A DNA stretch of 64,000 nt from Bin52 sp965213935 (lineage in GTDB: Bacteria; Pseudomonadota; Alphaproteobacteria; Thalassobaculales; Thalassobaculaceae), in assembly GCA_965213935.1 (NCBI GenBank), contig CBDCAO010000012.1, positions 496,001-560,000 on the forward strand, read 5' to 3'. This document shows, piece after piece, positions 33,915 through 43,688 of the stretch (position 1 is the first letter of the stretch; the number at the start of each line of letters is the position of its first letter). The translations under genes and the position numbers were made by a program. The notes below the pieces were generated by a model. The model was not told where the DNA came from. It ran no database searches and saw only the letters and a list, made by a program, of their open reading frames with translations.

Positions 33915-35363
33915 TCAACCGTGCCGGTCCGGCCCCTTCACATAGGTCCGGTCGGCGCGTGCGGCGGCGACCCGGTCGTCGTTCAGTACCCACTGGCGCG
34001 CGAGCGTCTTCAGGTCGACGCCCTTGAGATTCTTGCCGGGCAGCTTCATGGTCTGGGGATTGATCTGGCGACCGTTGCGGATCACCTCGTAATGTAGGTG
34101 CGGGCCGGTCGACAGCCCGGTCGAGCCCACGTAGCCGATGACCTGGCCCTGCCGGACCCGGGAGTGCCTCTTCAGGCCCTTGGCGTAGCGCGACATGTGC
34201 GCGTAGGCGGTCTTGTACTCGCTGTCGTGCCGGATGCGGATGTACTTGCCGTAGGCGCCGTTACGCCCGATCGAGTCGATCGTCCCGTCGCCCGCCGCCA
34301 TGATCGGAACACCCGTCGGAGCCGCGAAGTCGAGGCCGCGGTGCATCCGGGTATAGCCGAGTATCGGGTGCTTGCGCTTGCCGTAGGACGACGACAGCCG
34401 CGCGCCGTCTATCGGCGTGCGCATCAGCGCCGTGCGGTTGCTCCTGCCCCCGCGATCGAAATAGTCGGTCCTGCCGTCGGCGGGGACATGGCGGACGAAT
34501 TCAAGCGTGGTTCCGCCGAGCATCAGCGCCGCCCAGATGACGCTACCGCCCCGGACCATGGCCCCGGAACCGTCGTGATGGGTCTCGAACAGCACCGAGA
34601 AGCTGTCGCCGGGGTGAATGCCGCGCTGGAAATCGACGGCATAGCTGAACATGCGGATCACCTGGGCGAGCACGTTCATCGGCACGTCCTTCGCCTTCGC
34701 GGCCAGGTACAGGCTGGTCGTGATTTCCGACTCGACATACGAGTCCCTGACCTCGAGGTGCAGGTCGATGACCTCGGTGCGGTATCCCCCGTCCCCGGTG
34801 CGCAGCACCATGATTTCCTGCTCGACCGTCGGGCGGAACGACATCGAGACCAGTCCGGGAATCTGGGCCGCGTCACCATCATCATGAGCGCCCTGTCCGA
34901 CCCTGCTTTCATCGAGCATCTCGATCGTGAAGCTCTGGCCGATCCGCATTCTCTGCAGGTCGTAGACGGGCCCCACGACCGAGATCACCGCCTGCGCCTC
35001 ACCGCGATCGAGTCCCGCCCTGCGCAACAGTCCCGACAGCGTATCACCGCGGTCGACGGTCAGAACCACCGTACGCGTGGGGATGGCCGGACGGGCAGTG
35101 TCCGCCCCTTCCGGCCCGGGCGCCGGGACCGGTTCGGACACTTCCTGTTCCGCAGGGGCCAGTGCGATTGCAACAGTCGGCTCTTTCACCTCGGGTGCTA
35201 CGACCCGTTCGGGCGCCGCCTGTTCCGCAGGAAGCATTCCGCCGACAACGGCCGGTTCTGCCACTTCGGGCGAAAACAGCTGCTCGCGGACTCCCGCCAG
35301 CCCGAAGAGCACAAGCGCCGCACCGGCCAGGAACACGACAAACACGTTCGTTCGCGCGGGCAT
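33915..35363 (-). CDS. M23 peptidoglycan endopeptidase (MepM/NlpD-like)
   Basis: The 482-residue protein has an N-terminal membrane anchor (VFVVFLAGAALVLFGLAG), a proline/glutamate-rich spacer, an OapA/LysM-like region (VLTVDRGDTLSGLLRRAG), a central domain, and a C-terminal lysostaphin-like M23 domain with the zinc ligands in MHRGLDFAAPTG (HxxxD) and PHLHYEV (HxH). It cuts peptide cross-links in the periplasm during wall growth. The frame stays open upstream to 35444, but the anchor starts at the chosen MPARTN. Confidence 0.92.
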   Translation of the reverse strand: MPARTNVFVVFLAGAALVLFGLAGVREQLFSPEVAEPAVVGGMLPAEQAAPERVVAPEVKEPTVAIALAPAEQEVSEPVPAPGPEGADTARPAIPTRTVVLTVDRGDTLSGLLRRAGLDRGEAQAVISVVGPVYDLQRMRIGQSFTIEMLDESRVGQGAHDDGDAAQIPGLVSMSFRPTVEQEIMVLRTGDGGYRTEVIDLHLEVRDSYVESEITTSLYLAAKAKDVPMNVLAQVIRMFSYAVDFQRGIHPGDSFSVLFETHHDGSGAMVRGGSVIWAALMLGGTTLEFVRHVPADGRTDYFDRGGRSNRTALMRTPIDGARLSSSYGKRKHPILGYTRMHRGLDFAAPTGVPIMAAGDGTIDSIGRNGAYGKYIRIRHDSEYKTAYAHMSRYAKGLKRHSRVRQGQVIGYVGSTGLSTGPHLHYEVIRNGRQINPQTMKLPGKNLKGVDLKTLARQWVLNDDRVAAARADRTYVKGPDRHG

Positions 35364-35503
35364 TATCCTCCAACTCACTTGCCGGCTTTCAACAAGATGC
35401 TCGTAGTCCGTTCTGCCTCTGTCAACTGTACTGTCGCGCGACACCGCGCGAGCAGTGCAGCTGAACAGGGTCTCGCGAGCGAAAAAAGCGTGCGGTCCGG
35501 TCC

Positions 35504-36559
35504 TCAGCGCAGGCTGGCGTTAATGGATTCCAGGACCTCCGGAGACGGCCGGAGCGCGTCCTCGTCAAGGCTATTCAGGGGACGGGAGGTCAGTTCCAGC
35601 TTCTCCCGCAGGTCATCGTCCCCAGTATCGAGGTACAACAACCCGGTCACCACCTCGCCCTGGGCCTGCCGGTCCATGATGTAGCGAACGGCACCGACCG
35701 GGTCCCCGTGATCGTAGTCGGAATCGAGCTTGCGCAGGCGCAGCCGGCACTGGTTGTGCAAGGTAACGTCGATCACCTCACCCTCGGCGTAGCTCGCCGT
35801 GATCGTCTCGTGGTACGGCACGTAGTCCGTGGCAAGTACCGAGTGTTCATGATCTCGTACGAACTCGAAGCTCTTGGTCGAACCGAAATGGTTGTTGAAG
35901 GTGACACAGGGTGAAATCACGTCAATGAAAGCGAACCCCCTGTGGGTCAGCGCCGCCTTCATCAGCGGCACCAACTGGTCCTTGTCGCCCGAGAATCCGC
36001 GCGCCACAAAACTTGCGCCGAGCTGGATCGCCATCACCGCGAGATCGATGGCCTCGAACGCGTTTCTCTGACCCTTGCGGCCGACCGAAACCCGGTCATT
36101 TGTCGCGGAGAACTGGCCCTTGGTCAGCCCATAGGTCCCGTTGTTCTCCACCACGTAGAGCATGTCGACCTGGCGGCGGACCGCATGGGCAAACTGACCG
36201 AGCCCGATCGACGCGGTGTCCCCGTCCCCGGAAACGCCGACATAGGTGAGATCGCGGTTGGCCAGGTTGGCGCCGGTCGCGACCGACGCCATGCGCCCGT
36301 GTACCGAGTTGAAGCCGTGGCTCTTCGACAGGAAGTAGGTCGGGGTCTTCGATGAACAGCCGATGCCGGAGAGCTTGGCAAGCCGATGCGCGGGCAGATC
36401 GAGCTCGAAACAGGCCTCGATAATGGCGGCGCTGACCGAATCGTGCCCACAGCCGGCGCACAGTGTCGACATGGCGCCCTCGTAGTCACGCCGTGTCAGT
36501 CCGAGCGAGTTGCGCGGCAGTCTCGGGTGATGAAACCTGGGCTTGGATACGAATGACAT
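35504..36559 (-). CDS. korB: 2-oxoacid:ferredoxin oxidoreductase beta subunit
   Basis: A 351-residue TPP enzyme subunit. CAGCGHDSV gives the 4Fe-4S cysteines at the N-terminus; GVSGDGDTASIGLGQFAHA followed by ENNGTYGLTKGQ is the TPP/Mg site; GFSGDKDQLVPLMKAAL and DVISPCVTFNNH complete the core with the third cysteine. The subunit works with KorA to convert 2-oxoglutarate (or a related acid) and CoA to acyl-CoA, reducing ferredoxin. It is last in the korC-korA-korB operon, 14 bp after korA. Confidence 0.92.
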   Translation of the reverse strand: MSFVSKPRFHHPRLPRNSLGLTRRDYEGAMSTLCAGCGHDSVSAAIIEACFELDLPAHRLAKLSGIGCSSKTPTYFLSKSHGFNSVHGRMASVATGANLANRDLTYVGVSGDGDTASIGLGQFAHAVRRQVDMLYVVENNGTYGLTKGQFSATNDRVSVGRKGQRNAFEAIDLAVMAIQLGASFVARGFSGDKDQLVPLMKAALTHRGFAFIDVISPCVTFNNHFGSTKSFEFVRDHEHSVLATDYVPYHETITASYAEGEVIDVTLHNQCRLRLRKLDSDYDHGDPVGAVRYIMDRQAQGEVVTGLLYLDTGDDDLREKLELTSRPLNSLDEDALRPSPEVLESINASLR

Positions 36560-36573
36560 CGCACTTCCTCCCG

Positions 36574-38391
36574 TCAGGCCGCCTCGGATCCGCCGGCCGC
36601 TCTCCCGTGGCCGACAGCAGCCGCGATCAACTCGGTGACCCGGGTGGCCGTCACCGGGAACCCGTCGAAAATCAGGATCGGGACCAGTCTCGCCGGATCG
36701 ATATCGCACTCGTTGATCAACAGGGAGCGCATCTGGCCGTCCCGGTTCTGCTCGACCACGAACACCTTCTCGTGGGCGCGGATGAAGTCTGCCACCTCGG
36801 CGGGAAACGGGAAGGAGCGCAGCCGCATCGAATCGACATGGATCCGGCGGTTCGTCAGCATCTCCAGCGCCTCGGGAATGGCGGCACCGGTACTCCCGAA
36901 GTGGATCAGGCCCAGGGTGGCGCCGAGCGTGTCCTGGCCGTACACGGGCGCGGGAACGAGACTTCTGGCGGTATCGAACTTGCGCAGCAACCGCTCCATG
37001 ACCCGGACGTTCACCGTTCCGTCCTCGGTGTAGCCGGCATACTCGTCATGCGAGGTTCCCCGGCTGAAGAACGCTCCCTTCTCCGGATGGGTTCCGGGCC
37101 AGGTCCGGTAGGGAATGCCGTCACCGTCGACATCGAGATACCGACCGAACCGCTCGACCGCGTCGAGCCCATCGGCATCGAGCACCTTTCCCCGGTCGAA
37201 TGGTCGATCCGGATCCGTGGCGAGCGGCCGGGTGGTCCAGTCGTTCATGCCGATGTCGAGGTCGCTCATGACGATGACCGGTGTCTGCACGCGCTCGGCG
37301 AGGTCAAAGGCCTCGATCGCAAACTCGAAGCACTCGGCCGGGTCGGCCGGGAACAGAAGCACGTGCCGGGTGTCGCCGTGGCTTGCATAGGCACAGGAGA
37401 TGATGTCGGACTGCTGCGTGCGCGTCGGCATGCCGGTGGACGGCCCGCCGCGCTGGATGTTGAACAGCACCACAGGGATTTCGGCAAAGTAGGCCAGCCC
37501 CAGGAACTCGCCCATCAGCGATATGCCCGGGCCGCTGGTGGCGGTGAAGGCGCGCGCGCCGTTCCAGCCGGCGCCGATCGCCATGCCGATGGCGGCCAGC
37601 TCGTCCTCGGCCTGCACGATGGCATAGGTACGCCTGCCGGTCTCCTCCTCGATACGGTAGCGGCTGCAGAATCGCTCGAACGCCTCGGCCAGCGAGGTCG
37701 ACGGCGTGATCGGATACCAGGCGGCGACCGTCGCCCCTGCGAACAGGCAACCGAGACCGGCGGCAGCATTGCCCTCGATCATGATGTTGTCCCCGATCGC
37801 GTCACTGGCCTCGACCCTGACGTCGAGCGGGCAGTCGAAGGTCTCGAGCGTGTAGTTGCGTCCGATGGCGAGAGCCTCGAGATTGGCGCGGATCGCGTCG
37901 TCCTTGCCACGGAACTGCCGGACGATCATCTCCTCGAGGATCCCGACATCGATGCCGAGGAGTGCGGCGAGCACACCCACATAGGCGACGTTCTTGAACA
38001 ACTGGCGTTCGCGGGGAATCTCGAACCGCTTGTTGACGAGCCGGGTCAACGGGACCCCGATCGGCGTGATGTCCGACCGCTCGAACTTCTGGATGAAGGT
38101 ATTGTCGTACAGCACGTATCCACCGGGCACGATCGAGGCGATGTCGTCATCCCAGCTCTGCGGGTTCATCGCCACCATCAGGTCGATGCCTTCGCGGCGT
38201 CCCAGGTAGCCGCGCGCGCTCGCACGGACCTCGAACCAGGTCGGCAGGCCCTGGATGTTCGACGGAAAGATGTTCTTCGGCGCGACCGGGACACCCATGC
38301 GGAAGATTGCGCGGGCGACCAGGGCATTGGCGCTGGCGGACCCCGAACCGTTCACGTTGGCAAACTTGAGGACAAACTCGTTGGTCTTCAT
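36574..38391 (-). CDS. korA: 2-oxoacid:ferredoxin oxidoreductase alpha subunit (gamma-alpha fusion)
   Basis: A 605-residue protein. Residues 1-190 are the gamma domain (FANVNGSGSASANALVARA, FPSNIQGLPTWFEVRAS); the alpha domain follows with YPITPSTSLAEAFE, VQAEDELAAIGMAIGAGWNGARAFTATSGPGISLM (key residues E-D and TSGPG), NIQRGGPSTGMPTRTQQSD and DEYAGYTEDG. This gamma-alpha fusion is typical of KorA/VorB-type enzymes. Its start overlaps korC by 4 bp. Confidence 0.94.
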   Translation of the reverse strand: MKTNEFVLKFANVNGSGSASANALVARAIFRMGVPVAPKNIFPSNIQGLPTWFEVRASARGYLGRREGIDLMVAMNPQSWDDDIASIVPGGYVLYDNTFIQKFERSDITPIGVPLTRLVNKRFEIPRERQLFKNVAYVGVLAALLGIDVGILEEMIVRQFRGKDDAIRANLEALAIGRNYTLETFDCPLDVRVEASDAIGDNIMIEGNAAAGLGCLFAGATVAAWYPITPSTSLAEAFERFCSRYRIEEETGRRTYAIVQAEDELAAIGMAIGAGWNGARAFTATSGPGISLMGEFLGLAYFAEIPVVLFNIQRGGPSTGMPTRTQQSDIISCAYASHGDTRHVLLFPADPAECFEFAIEAFDLAERVQTPVIVMSDLDIGMNDWTTRPLATDPDRPFDRGKVLDADGLDAVERFGRYLDVDGDGIPYRTWPGTHPEKGAFFSRGTSHDEYAGYTEDGTVNVRVMERLLRKFDTARSLVPAPVYGQDTLGATLGLIHFGSTGAAIPEALEMLTNRRIHVDSMRLRSFPFPAEVADFIRAHEKVFVVEQNRDGQMRSLLINECDIDPARLVPILIFDGFPVTATRVTELIAAAVGHGRAAGGSEAA

Positions 38392-40226
38392 GGCCCGAGC
38401 CTCTGGTTCTGCGCCTTCGCCTCCTGGTAAAGGAACTTCTTCATGTCCCATGCGGCAGTCGGACACCGCTCCGCGCACAGTCCGCAGTGCAGGCAGACAT
38501 CCTCGTCCTTGACCATCACCCGCCCGGTCGGCAGGTCATCCGAAACGTACAGATCCTGGCTCTCGTCAAGCGCCGGCACCCTGATTTGCTGCCTCAACTC
38601 CGGTTCCGGCGCATTGGTGATGAAGTTGATGCAGTCGACCGGGCAGACGTCGACACAGGCATCGCATTCGATGCACCGGCCTGTCTCGAACACGGTCTGG
38701 ACGTCGCAGTTCAGGCATCGCATCGCCTCCTCGAACCCAAGCCGCTCGTCAAATCCCAGTTCCACCTCCATCCGGATGTCGCCGAGCGCCAGCGCCTTGT
38801 CGGCATGCGGCACGAGGTAGCGCTGATCCTCGGAAATCATGTTGTGGTAGGACCATTCGTGCATGCCCATCTTCTGGCTGACCAGGGTGACATGCGGCGC
38901 GAGCCGTTGGGTCAGGTCCCTGCCTTCGCACAGCAGGTCGATCGAGATCGCCGCCTGGTGGCCGTGGGCGACGGCCCAGATGATGTTCTCCGGTCCGAAG
39001 GCCGCGTCACCACCGAAGAACACCCGTGGATGGGTGGACCGGAAGGTCACCTGGTCCACCGCGGGCATGTCCCACTTGTCGAACTCGAGGCCGATGTTCC
39101 GCTCGATCCAGGGGAAGTGGTTCTCCTGGCCGATGGCGCACAACACGTCGTCACAGGGGAAGAACACCGGTTCCTCCCCGGTCGGAACCAGCCTGCGCCG
39201 GCCGGTGTCGTCATACACGGGCCTGACCTTCTCAAAGGTCACGCCGACCAGCCTGCCGTTCTCGTGGATGAATTCCAGCGGGACGTGGTTGTTGAGGATC
39301 TCGATATCCTCGCGTTGCGCGTCCTCGATTTCCCAGGGAGACGCCTTCATTTCCTCGAACGGACTGCGGACGATCACCTTGACGTCCTCTCCGCCGAGGC
39401 GCATCGCGGTGCGGCAGCAGTCCATGGCGGTGTTGCCGCCGCCAAGCACGATCACCCGCCGGCCGATGGTATCGGTATGGCCGAATGCAACGCTCATCAG
39501 CCAGTCGATGCCGATGTGGAAGTTGTCGGCGACCTCGTCCCGGCCCGGGATCTGCAGATCGCGCCCGCGCGGCGCCCCGGTGCCGACGAATACCGCATCG
39601 TAGCCTTCGTCCAGTACCGACTGCAGGCTCGTCACGTCCGTGTCAAACCGGGTTTCGATGCCGAAATCAAGGATGCGGTCGACCTCCTCGTCCAGCACCG
39701 ACTGCGGCAGCCGGAACGCCGGGATCTGGCTGCGCATCATTCCGCCACCCTTCGCGTCACGGTCATAGACCACGACATGGTAGCCAAGCGGTGCGAGGTC
39801 GCGGGCGACGGTCAGCGAGGCCGGACCGGCCCCGATGCACGCGACGCGCCTGCCGTTCGGCGCCGCGATCTCGGGCATCAGGTGCTCGATGTCGCCGCGG
39901 TAGTCGGCGGCCACACGCTTCAGCCGGCAAATGGCAACCGGCTTGTCCTCGACGCGGCCACGCCGGCAGGCCGGTTCGCATGGCCGGTCACAGGTACGCC
40001 CGAGAATTCCGGGAAACACGTTCGATTCCCAGTTGACCATGTAGGCGTCGGTGTAGCGGCCCTGGGCGATCATCCGGATGTACTCGGGCACAGGGGTGTG
40101 AGCCGGACACGCCCACTGGCAATCCACCACCTTGTGAAAATACTGGGGGTCGGTGATGTCGGTGGGCCGCATGTGCGTTCGCGGCACGTCCGCCCGTGCG
40201 CCGGGCTTGTGCTCGTCTGGGCTCAT
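38388..40226 (-). CDS. korC: NADPH:ferredoxin-type oxidoreductase subunit (KorC/GltD-like with ferredoxin domains)
   Basis: The 612-residue protein has an N-terminal dihydroprymidine-dehydrogenase-type Fe-S domain (CQWACPAHTPVPEYI; GRTCDRPCEPACRRG), a GltD-like FAD/NADPH module (ACIGAGPASLTVARDLAPLGY; GGGNTAMDCCRTAMRLGG; VFFGGDAAFGPENIIWAVAHG) and a C-terminal two-cluster ferredoxin (CIECDACVDVCPVDC; CLHCGLCAERCPTAAW). In Thauera and relatives KorC lets the 2-oxoglutarate:ferredoxin oxidoreductase exchange electrons with NAD(P). First gene of the operon; the overlap with korA supports a single complex. Confidence 0.92.
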   Translation of the reverse strand: MSPDEHKPGARADVPRTHMRPTDITDPQYFHKVVDCQWACPAHTPVPEYIRMIAQGRYTDAYMVNWESNVFPGILGRTCDRPCEPACRRGRVEDKPVAICRLKRVAADYRGDIEHLMPEIAAPNGRRVACIGAGPASLTVARDLAPLGYHVVVYDRDAKGGGMMRSQIPAFRLPQSVLDEEVDRILDFGIETRFDTDVTSLQSVLDEGYDAVFVGTGAPRGRDLQIPGRDEVADNFHIGIDWLMSVAFGHTDTIGRRVIVLGGGNTAMDCCRTAMRLGGEDVKVIVRSPFEEMKASPWEIEDAQREDIEILNNHVPLEFIHENGRLVGVTFEKVRPVYDDTGRRRLVPTGEEPVFFPCDDVLCAIGQENHFPWIERNIGLEFDKWDMPAVDQVTFRSTHPRVFFGGDAAFGPENIIWAVAHGHQAAISIDLLCEGRDLTQRLAPHVTLVSQKMGMHEWSYHNMISEDQRYLVPHADKALALGDIRMEVELGFDERLGFEEAMRCLNCDVQTVFETGRCIECDACVDVCPVDCINFITNAPEPELRQQIRVPALDESQDLYVSDDLPTGRVMVKDEDVCLHCGLCAERCPTAAWDMKKFLYQEAKAQNQRLGP

Positions 40227-40544
40227 GGTCTGCTGGCACTTCCCGAGATACGGCGCCCGACCCGGAGGCACCTTGGACTATGGCTTGGACAATGGCGCTG
40301 AATCCAGCCCCGATCGACAGGACCGCACCGCCACGCCGGTACCAGGGTCATGACACGCTACATACGCCCGCAGGCCGCAAGCTTCAAGGTTCGACGAAAT
40401 CCGGTACCGCACACGGGTCACGCGTCCTGCCGGGATCGGTCGCAAGTCGTCACCCGATACAGGCCGCGGCGGGGCCCGGGACGCCGTCAGCCGCGTGACC
40501 TGATCGAGCGACCGTGTCACCAGCGCCGTTCGCCGCGCAAGCGA
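40227..40544. other. intergenic, no gene seen
   Basis: About 320 bp between the korC start and the stop of the flavin reductase gene. It should carry the korCAB promoter; I see no convincing sigma-70 boxes or dyad. Confidence 0.5.
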
Positions 40545-41030
40545 CTAGACCGCCGGGGTGGCAAGCCGGGCGTACCCTCCCCGGTGGTACAGGAGCGGCG
40601 GTGTTTCCGAAAGGATCTCGACGCGGCGGACACGTCCGATGATCACCACGTGATCGCCTGCCTGGTGGCGCGCATCGAGGACGCAGTCGGCAGCACAGAC
40701 AGCGCCATCCAGGATGGGTGCGCCGGTTGCCCACCGGCTCCATGCCACACCGTCGAACCGGTCGCCGTCGTGGACCGCGAACCGGGTCGACAGCTCCTGT
40801 TGCTCGCCCGAGAGGATGTTGACCGCAAAGCAGTCGGTCGACATGAAGGCATCATAGTTGGTGGAGGCGCACCCGAGGCAGAACAGCACCAGCGGCGGGT
40901 CGAGCGAAACCGAACTGAAGGAGTTGGCGGTGATACCGCAAGGCAGGCCATCCACCAGGGTGGTCACGATGGTCACCCCTGTTGCAAATCGGCCCATCGC
41001 GTCGCGAAAGAGGCGCTGGTCGATCATCAT
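40545..41030 (-). CDS. flavin reductase-like FMN-binding protein
   Basis: A 161-residue split-barrel flavin reductase: MGRFATGVTIVTTLVDGLPCGITANSFSSVSLDPPLVLFCLG is the family's start (key residues ATGV, GITANSFSSVSLDPPL), then FAVNILSGEQQELSTRFA and DHVVIIGRV. Such proteins supply reduced flavin to a monooxygenase; no monooxygenase is adjacent. Divergent from bpt with a 176 bp gap. Confidence 0.92.
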   Translation of the reverse strand: MMIDQRLFRDAMGRFATGVTIVTTLVDGLPCGITANSFSSVSLDPPLVLFCLGCASTNYDAFMSTDCFAVNILSGEQQELSTRFAVHDGDRFDGVAWSRWATGAPILDGAVCAADCVLDARHQAGDHVVIIGRVRRVEILSETPPLLYHRGGYARLATPAV

Positions 41031-41206
41031 GTCCTCGGCTCCCGTCAGCGCCGTTTGTCCGCGACAGCGTCAACACTCGCCGGGTCCCGTGCAAGCCATT
41101 TCTGTCCGGTGGCGGGCGGGCGGGTGACGGACCGGTCGCGCGGGGCTGGCAGGACGGGCCAACTCCCCGCAATATGGATGCGGGCTGCCCCGAGGGAAGA
41201 CCAGGC

Positions 41207-41947
41207 ATGATCGATCGTGCGCAGCTTCGGCTGCTCGACTTCTTCGTGACCCATCCGAACCCGTGCCCGTACCTGCCGGACCGGCTGGAACAGCGGGTGG
41301 TCACCAACATGACGAATCCCCTCGCCGCCGCCAGCCATGACACCCTGGCCCGGGCCGGGTTCCGGCGCGTACAGCAGTTCGCGTACCGTCCGGCCTGCCC
41401 GCAGTGCACCGCCTGCGTGCCGATCCGGGTCGACGTGAACCGGTTCACGCTGACCCGTTCGTTCCGGCGTGTCCTGAACCGTAACCGGGACCTGGTGATG
41501 GACTGGCGGGACCCTGTGGCCACTACTGAACAGTATCGGCTGTTCAGCAGCTACCAGCGCTGCCGACACGAGGGTGGCGGCATGCAGGACATGGGATTTG
41601 CCGACTATGCCGACATGGTGCGCGAGACCCCGATCCAGACCCGGATCGCCGAGTTTCGTCTCGCGGGCTCCGGACAGCTTCTCGGTGTCGGCCTGGTCGA
41701 TTTCCAGAGTGATGGCCTGTCTGCCGTCTACAGTTTCTTTGGTGCCACCCGCCCCGACCGCAGTCTCGGCACCCACATCATCCTGTCCCTGATCGCCGAC
41801 GCCCGTGCGCTCGGGCTGCCCTATGTCTACCTGGGGTACTGGATCAGTTCATTGGAAAAGATGGCCTACAAGTCCCGTTTCCGGCCGGTCGAGATCCTGA
41901 CCGCGGCCGGCTGGAAGACGGCATGCGTGGAGGACGCGGCGGACTGA
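41207..41947 (+). CDS. bpt: aspartate/glutamate leucyl(arginyl)-tRNA-protein transferase
   Basis: A 246-residue enzyme that adds Leu (Bpt) or Arg (Ate1-like) to N-terminal acidic residues and so marks proteins for ClpAP. Conserved: CPYLPDRLEQRVVTNM, GFRRVQQFAYRPACPQCTACVPIRV with the Cys pairs, SFRRVLNRNRDL and VYLGYWISSLEKMAYKSRFRPVE. Start at ATG 41207 after GAGGGAAG. The adjacent clpS partner gene is not in the window. Confidence 0.95.
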   Translation: MIDRAQLRLLDFFVTHPNPCPYLPDRLEQRVVTNMTNPLAAASHDTLARAGFRRVQQFAYRPACPQCTACVPIRVDVNRFTLTRSFRRVLNRNRDLVMDWRDPVATTEQYRLFSSYQRCRHEGGGMQDMGFADYADMVRETPIQTRIAEFRLAGSGQLLGVGLVDFQSDGLSAVYSFFGATRPDRSLGTHIILSLIADARALGLPYVYLGYWISSLEKMAYKSRFRPVEILTAAGWKTACVEDAAD

Positions 41948-41962
41948 ACTGCACCCGTTCCT

Positions 41963-42856
41963 TCAGGCTGCGAGCACAGGCCCGTCACCGACGATGGTGG
42001 TGCGATGCATCACCCGGCGTTCACCGGGATCGTGAGGCGTGACCCTGTGCATGGTGCAACGGTTGTCCCACATGACGATGTCGTCGGTTTCCCACCGGTG
42101 GCAGTAGACGAACCGTTCCTGGGACGCGAACTCGGCGAGTTCCCCGATGAACTCGACGGCGTCCTCGTCCTCCATGCCCTCGATCCGGTCGTTGTAGATC
42201 GGGCTGATGTAGAGTGACGTACGCCCGGTGACCGGGTGCCGGCGTTCCATCGGTTGCCAGACCGGCGGCATGGCCGCCCGTTCGGCTTCGGTCGGCTTCC
42301 GGGCACCGGTGAGCCGGCTGAGCATCTCGAAATCGTGCCGGGCCCGGCGACCGCGGACGCGATCCTTCCACGCCTCCGGCAACGCCTCCCAGACCGCGTA
42401 CATGTTGGAAAAACAGGTCTGCCCCCCGGTCCGGCTGACCTCGATTCCATGCAGGAGCGATCCCATGGCGGGAACCGGCCGATAGCTCGAGTCGGTGTGC
42501 CAGGTGCGCGCACTGGACAGCTGCTGCATGGTCGGGTGCTCGCGCGGCATGATGGTCCCGGTCTCGTCGGTGTTGGAGACGCGGAAGATCTCGCGCACCG
42601 TGGTCGACTTGAGAATGTCCTGGTGGAAGACCTCGGCCTCCCCGAAACACCGGGTCACCTCGACGTGCCGGTCGTCGGACACCGGCTGGTCCGGAAACAC
42701 CAGGACCAGGTGTTCCATCCAGGCCGCGTGGATCGCCGCGGCGGCCTCCTCGTCGATCGGGCCATTGAAGTCGACACCGCGGAATTCCGCGCCGAGAGCC
42801 GGATGCAGACTGCGAACCTGGAAGCGGGTTGCCCCGGTACCGGGCGTGATGTTCAT
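41963..42856 (-). CDS. TauD/TfdA-family 2-oxoglutarate-dependent dioxygenase
   Basis: A 297-residue Fe(II) enzyme. The facial triad is WHTDSSYRPVPA (His, Asp) and CTMHRVTPHDPGERRVMHRTTI (His, with the Arg that binds 2-oxoglutarate). LGAEFRGVDFNGPIDEEAAAAIHAAW is the usual N-terminus. Substrates of the family include taurine, sulfonates and phenoxyacetates. It is convergent with bpt, 15 bp apart. Start MNITPG preferred. Confidence 0.92.
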   Translation of the reverse strand: MNITPGTGATRFQVRSLHPALGAEFRGVDFNGPIDEEAAAAIHAAWMEHLVLVFPDQPVSDDRHVEVTRCFGEAEVFHQDILKSTTVREIFRVSNTDETGTIMPREHPTMQQLSSARTWHTDSSYRPVPAMGSLLHGIEVSRTGGQTCFSNMYAVWEALPEAWKDRVRGRRARHDFEMLSRLTGARKPTEAERAAMPPVWQPMERRHPVTGRTSLYISPIYNDRIEGMEDEDAVEFIGELAEFASQERFVYCHRWETDDIVMWDNRCTMHRVTPHDPGERRVMHRTTIVGDGPVLAA

Positions 42857-43688
42857 GGACTGGCCTCCCCTGTCACTCAGCGCTGTCACGGATATTACCA
42901 CATCAGCCGGCACCCTGGTCGAGCTTCAGGCCGGGGTGGTTCCGGCAAGGTGTGCCGGTGCAAGGGCGGCACGCCCGGTGAGCCACCCTCGGGCCCTGAC
43001 GCCGGTCCGTGCCGGGGGTCGTGATACGAACCTGCCTGTGCGCCGTTCGGCTGCGAGCCTCTCGCGATATGGCTGCGCGGGCTCGTCGCTCGCCTGCATT
43101 CGCATCCGGTGCCCGGCGATTCCCCGGCCGATCTTCACCAGCGCCAGGGCCGACTTGTTCGTCGAGGCTCAGGCCTTGCCGTTCAGCAAGCAGGGCAGTG
43201 TTCCATGCTCTCACCCGGGATGCGCAGCCATATCGGTCATGTTTCAGCCCACCTCGTCCATGCTCTCGCGGATGAGTTCACCCGTGTGCGCCGGGTTGCG
43301 CATTCACTGCAGCGCGCCGAGATCGCCCGCCGTTCCATCACGGCCGGCGACGGAGCTACGCTACAGGAACCTGCGGAGCCGACCGGTAATGGCGATCAAG
43401 TCCTCGTCGCCGCAAGTGCGCGGCGGCGGACACGAATGTCACTCCGCGGCCAGGGCCAGCGGAACGAGCTTCGACTGTCCGATTATCCGGTCGCGGGCAA
43501 GCAGGGAAAGGCTTGTCCCCCAAATTGCGGTGCCCCGAGATGTTGTGTCGGCAGCCCCGTGCGCCGGGTTAACCGGATCCGGCGCCAAGGCCGTGCCGGT
43601 GGCGCTGTCGCAATGGCCTGAGGGCGGGAAAGGTCCGGGAGCGACTGTGCCGTGTGGAGAGGGGGTCCGGGAGCGAATACCTGGCGCT
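42857..43688. other. gene-poor stretch before an IS1595 remnant
   Basis: About 830 bp. It holds the TauD promoter side and sequence with only short or shadow open frames. No family motif was recognised on either strand, and the composition is similar to decayed coding DNA. Confidence 0.5.

Noticed and set aside
36463..38430. Plus-strand frame of 655 codons over korA
   Set aside because: It mirrors korA on the other strand, has no recognised motif, and korA has full domain support.
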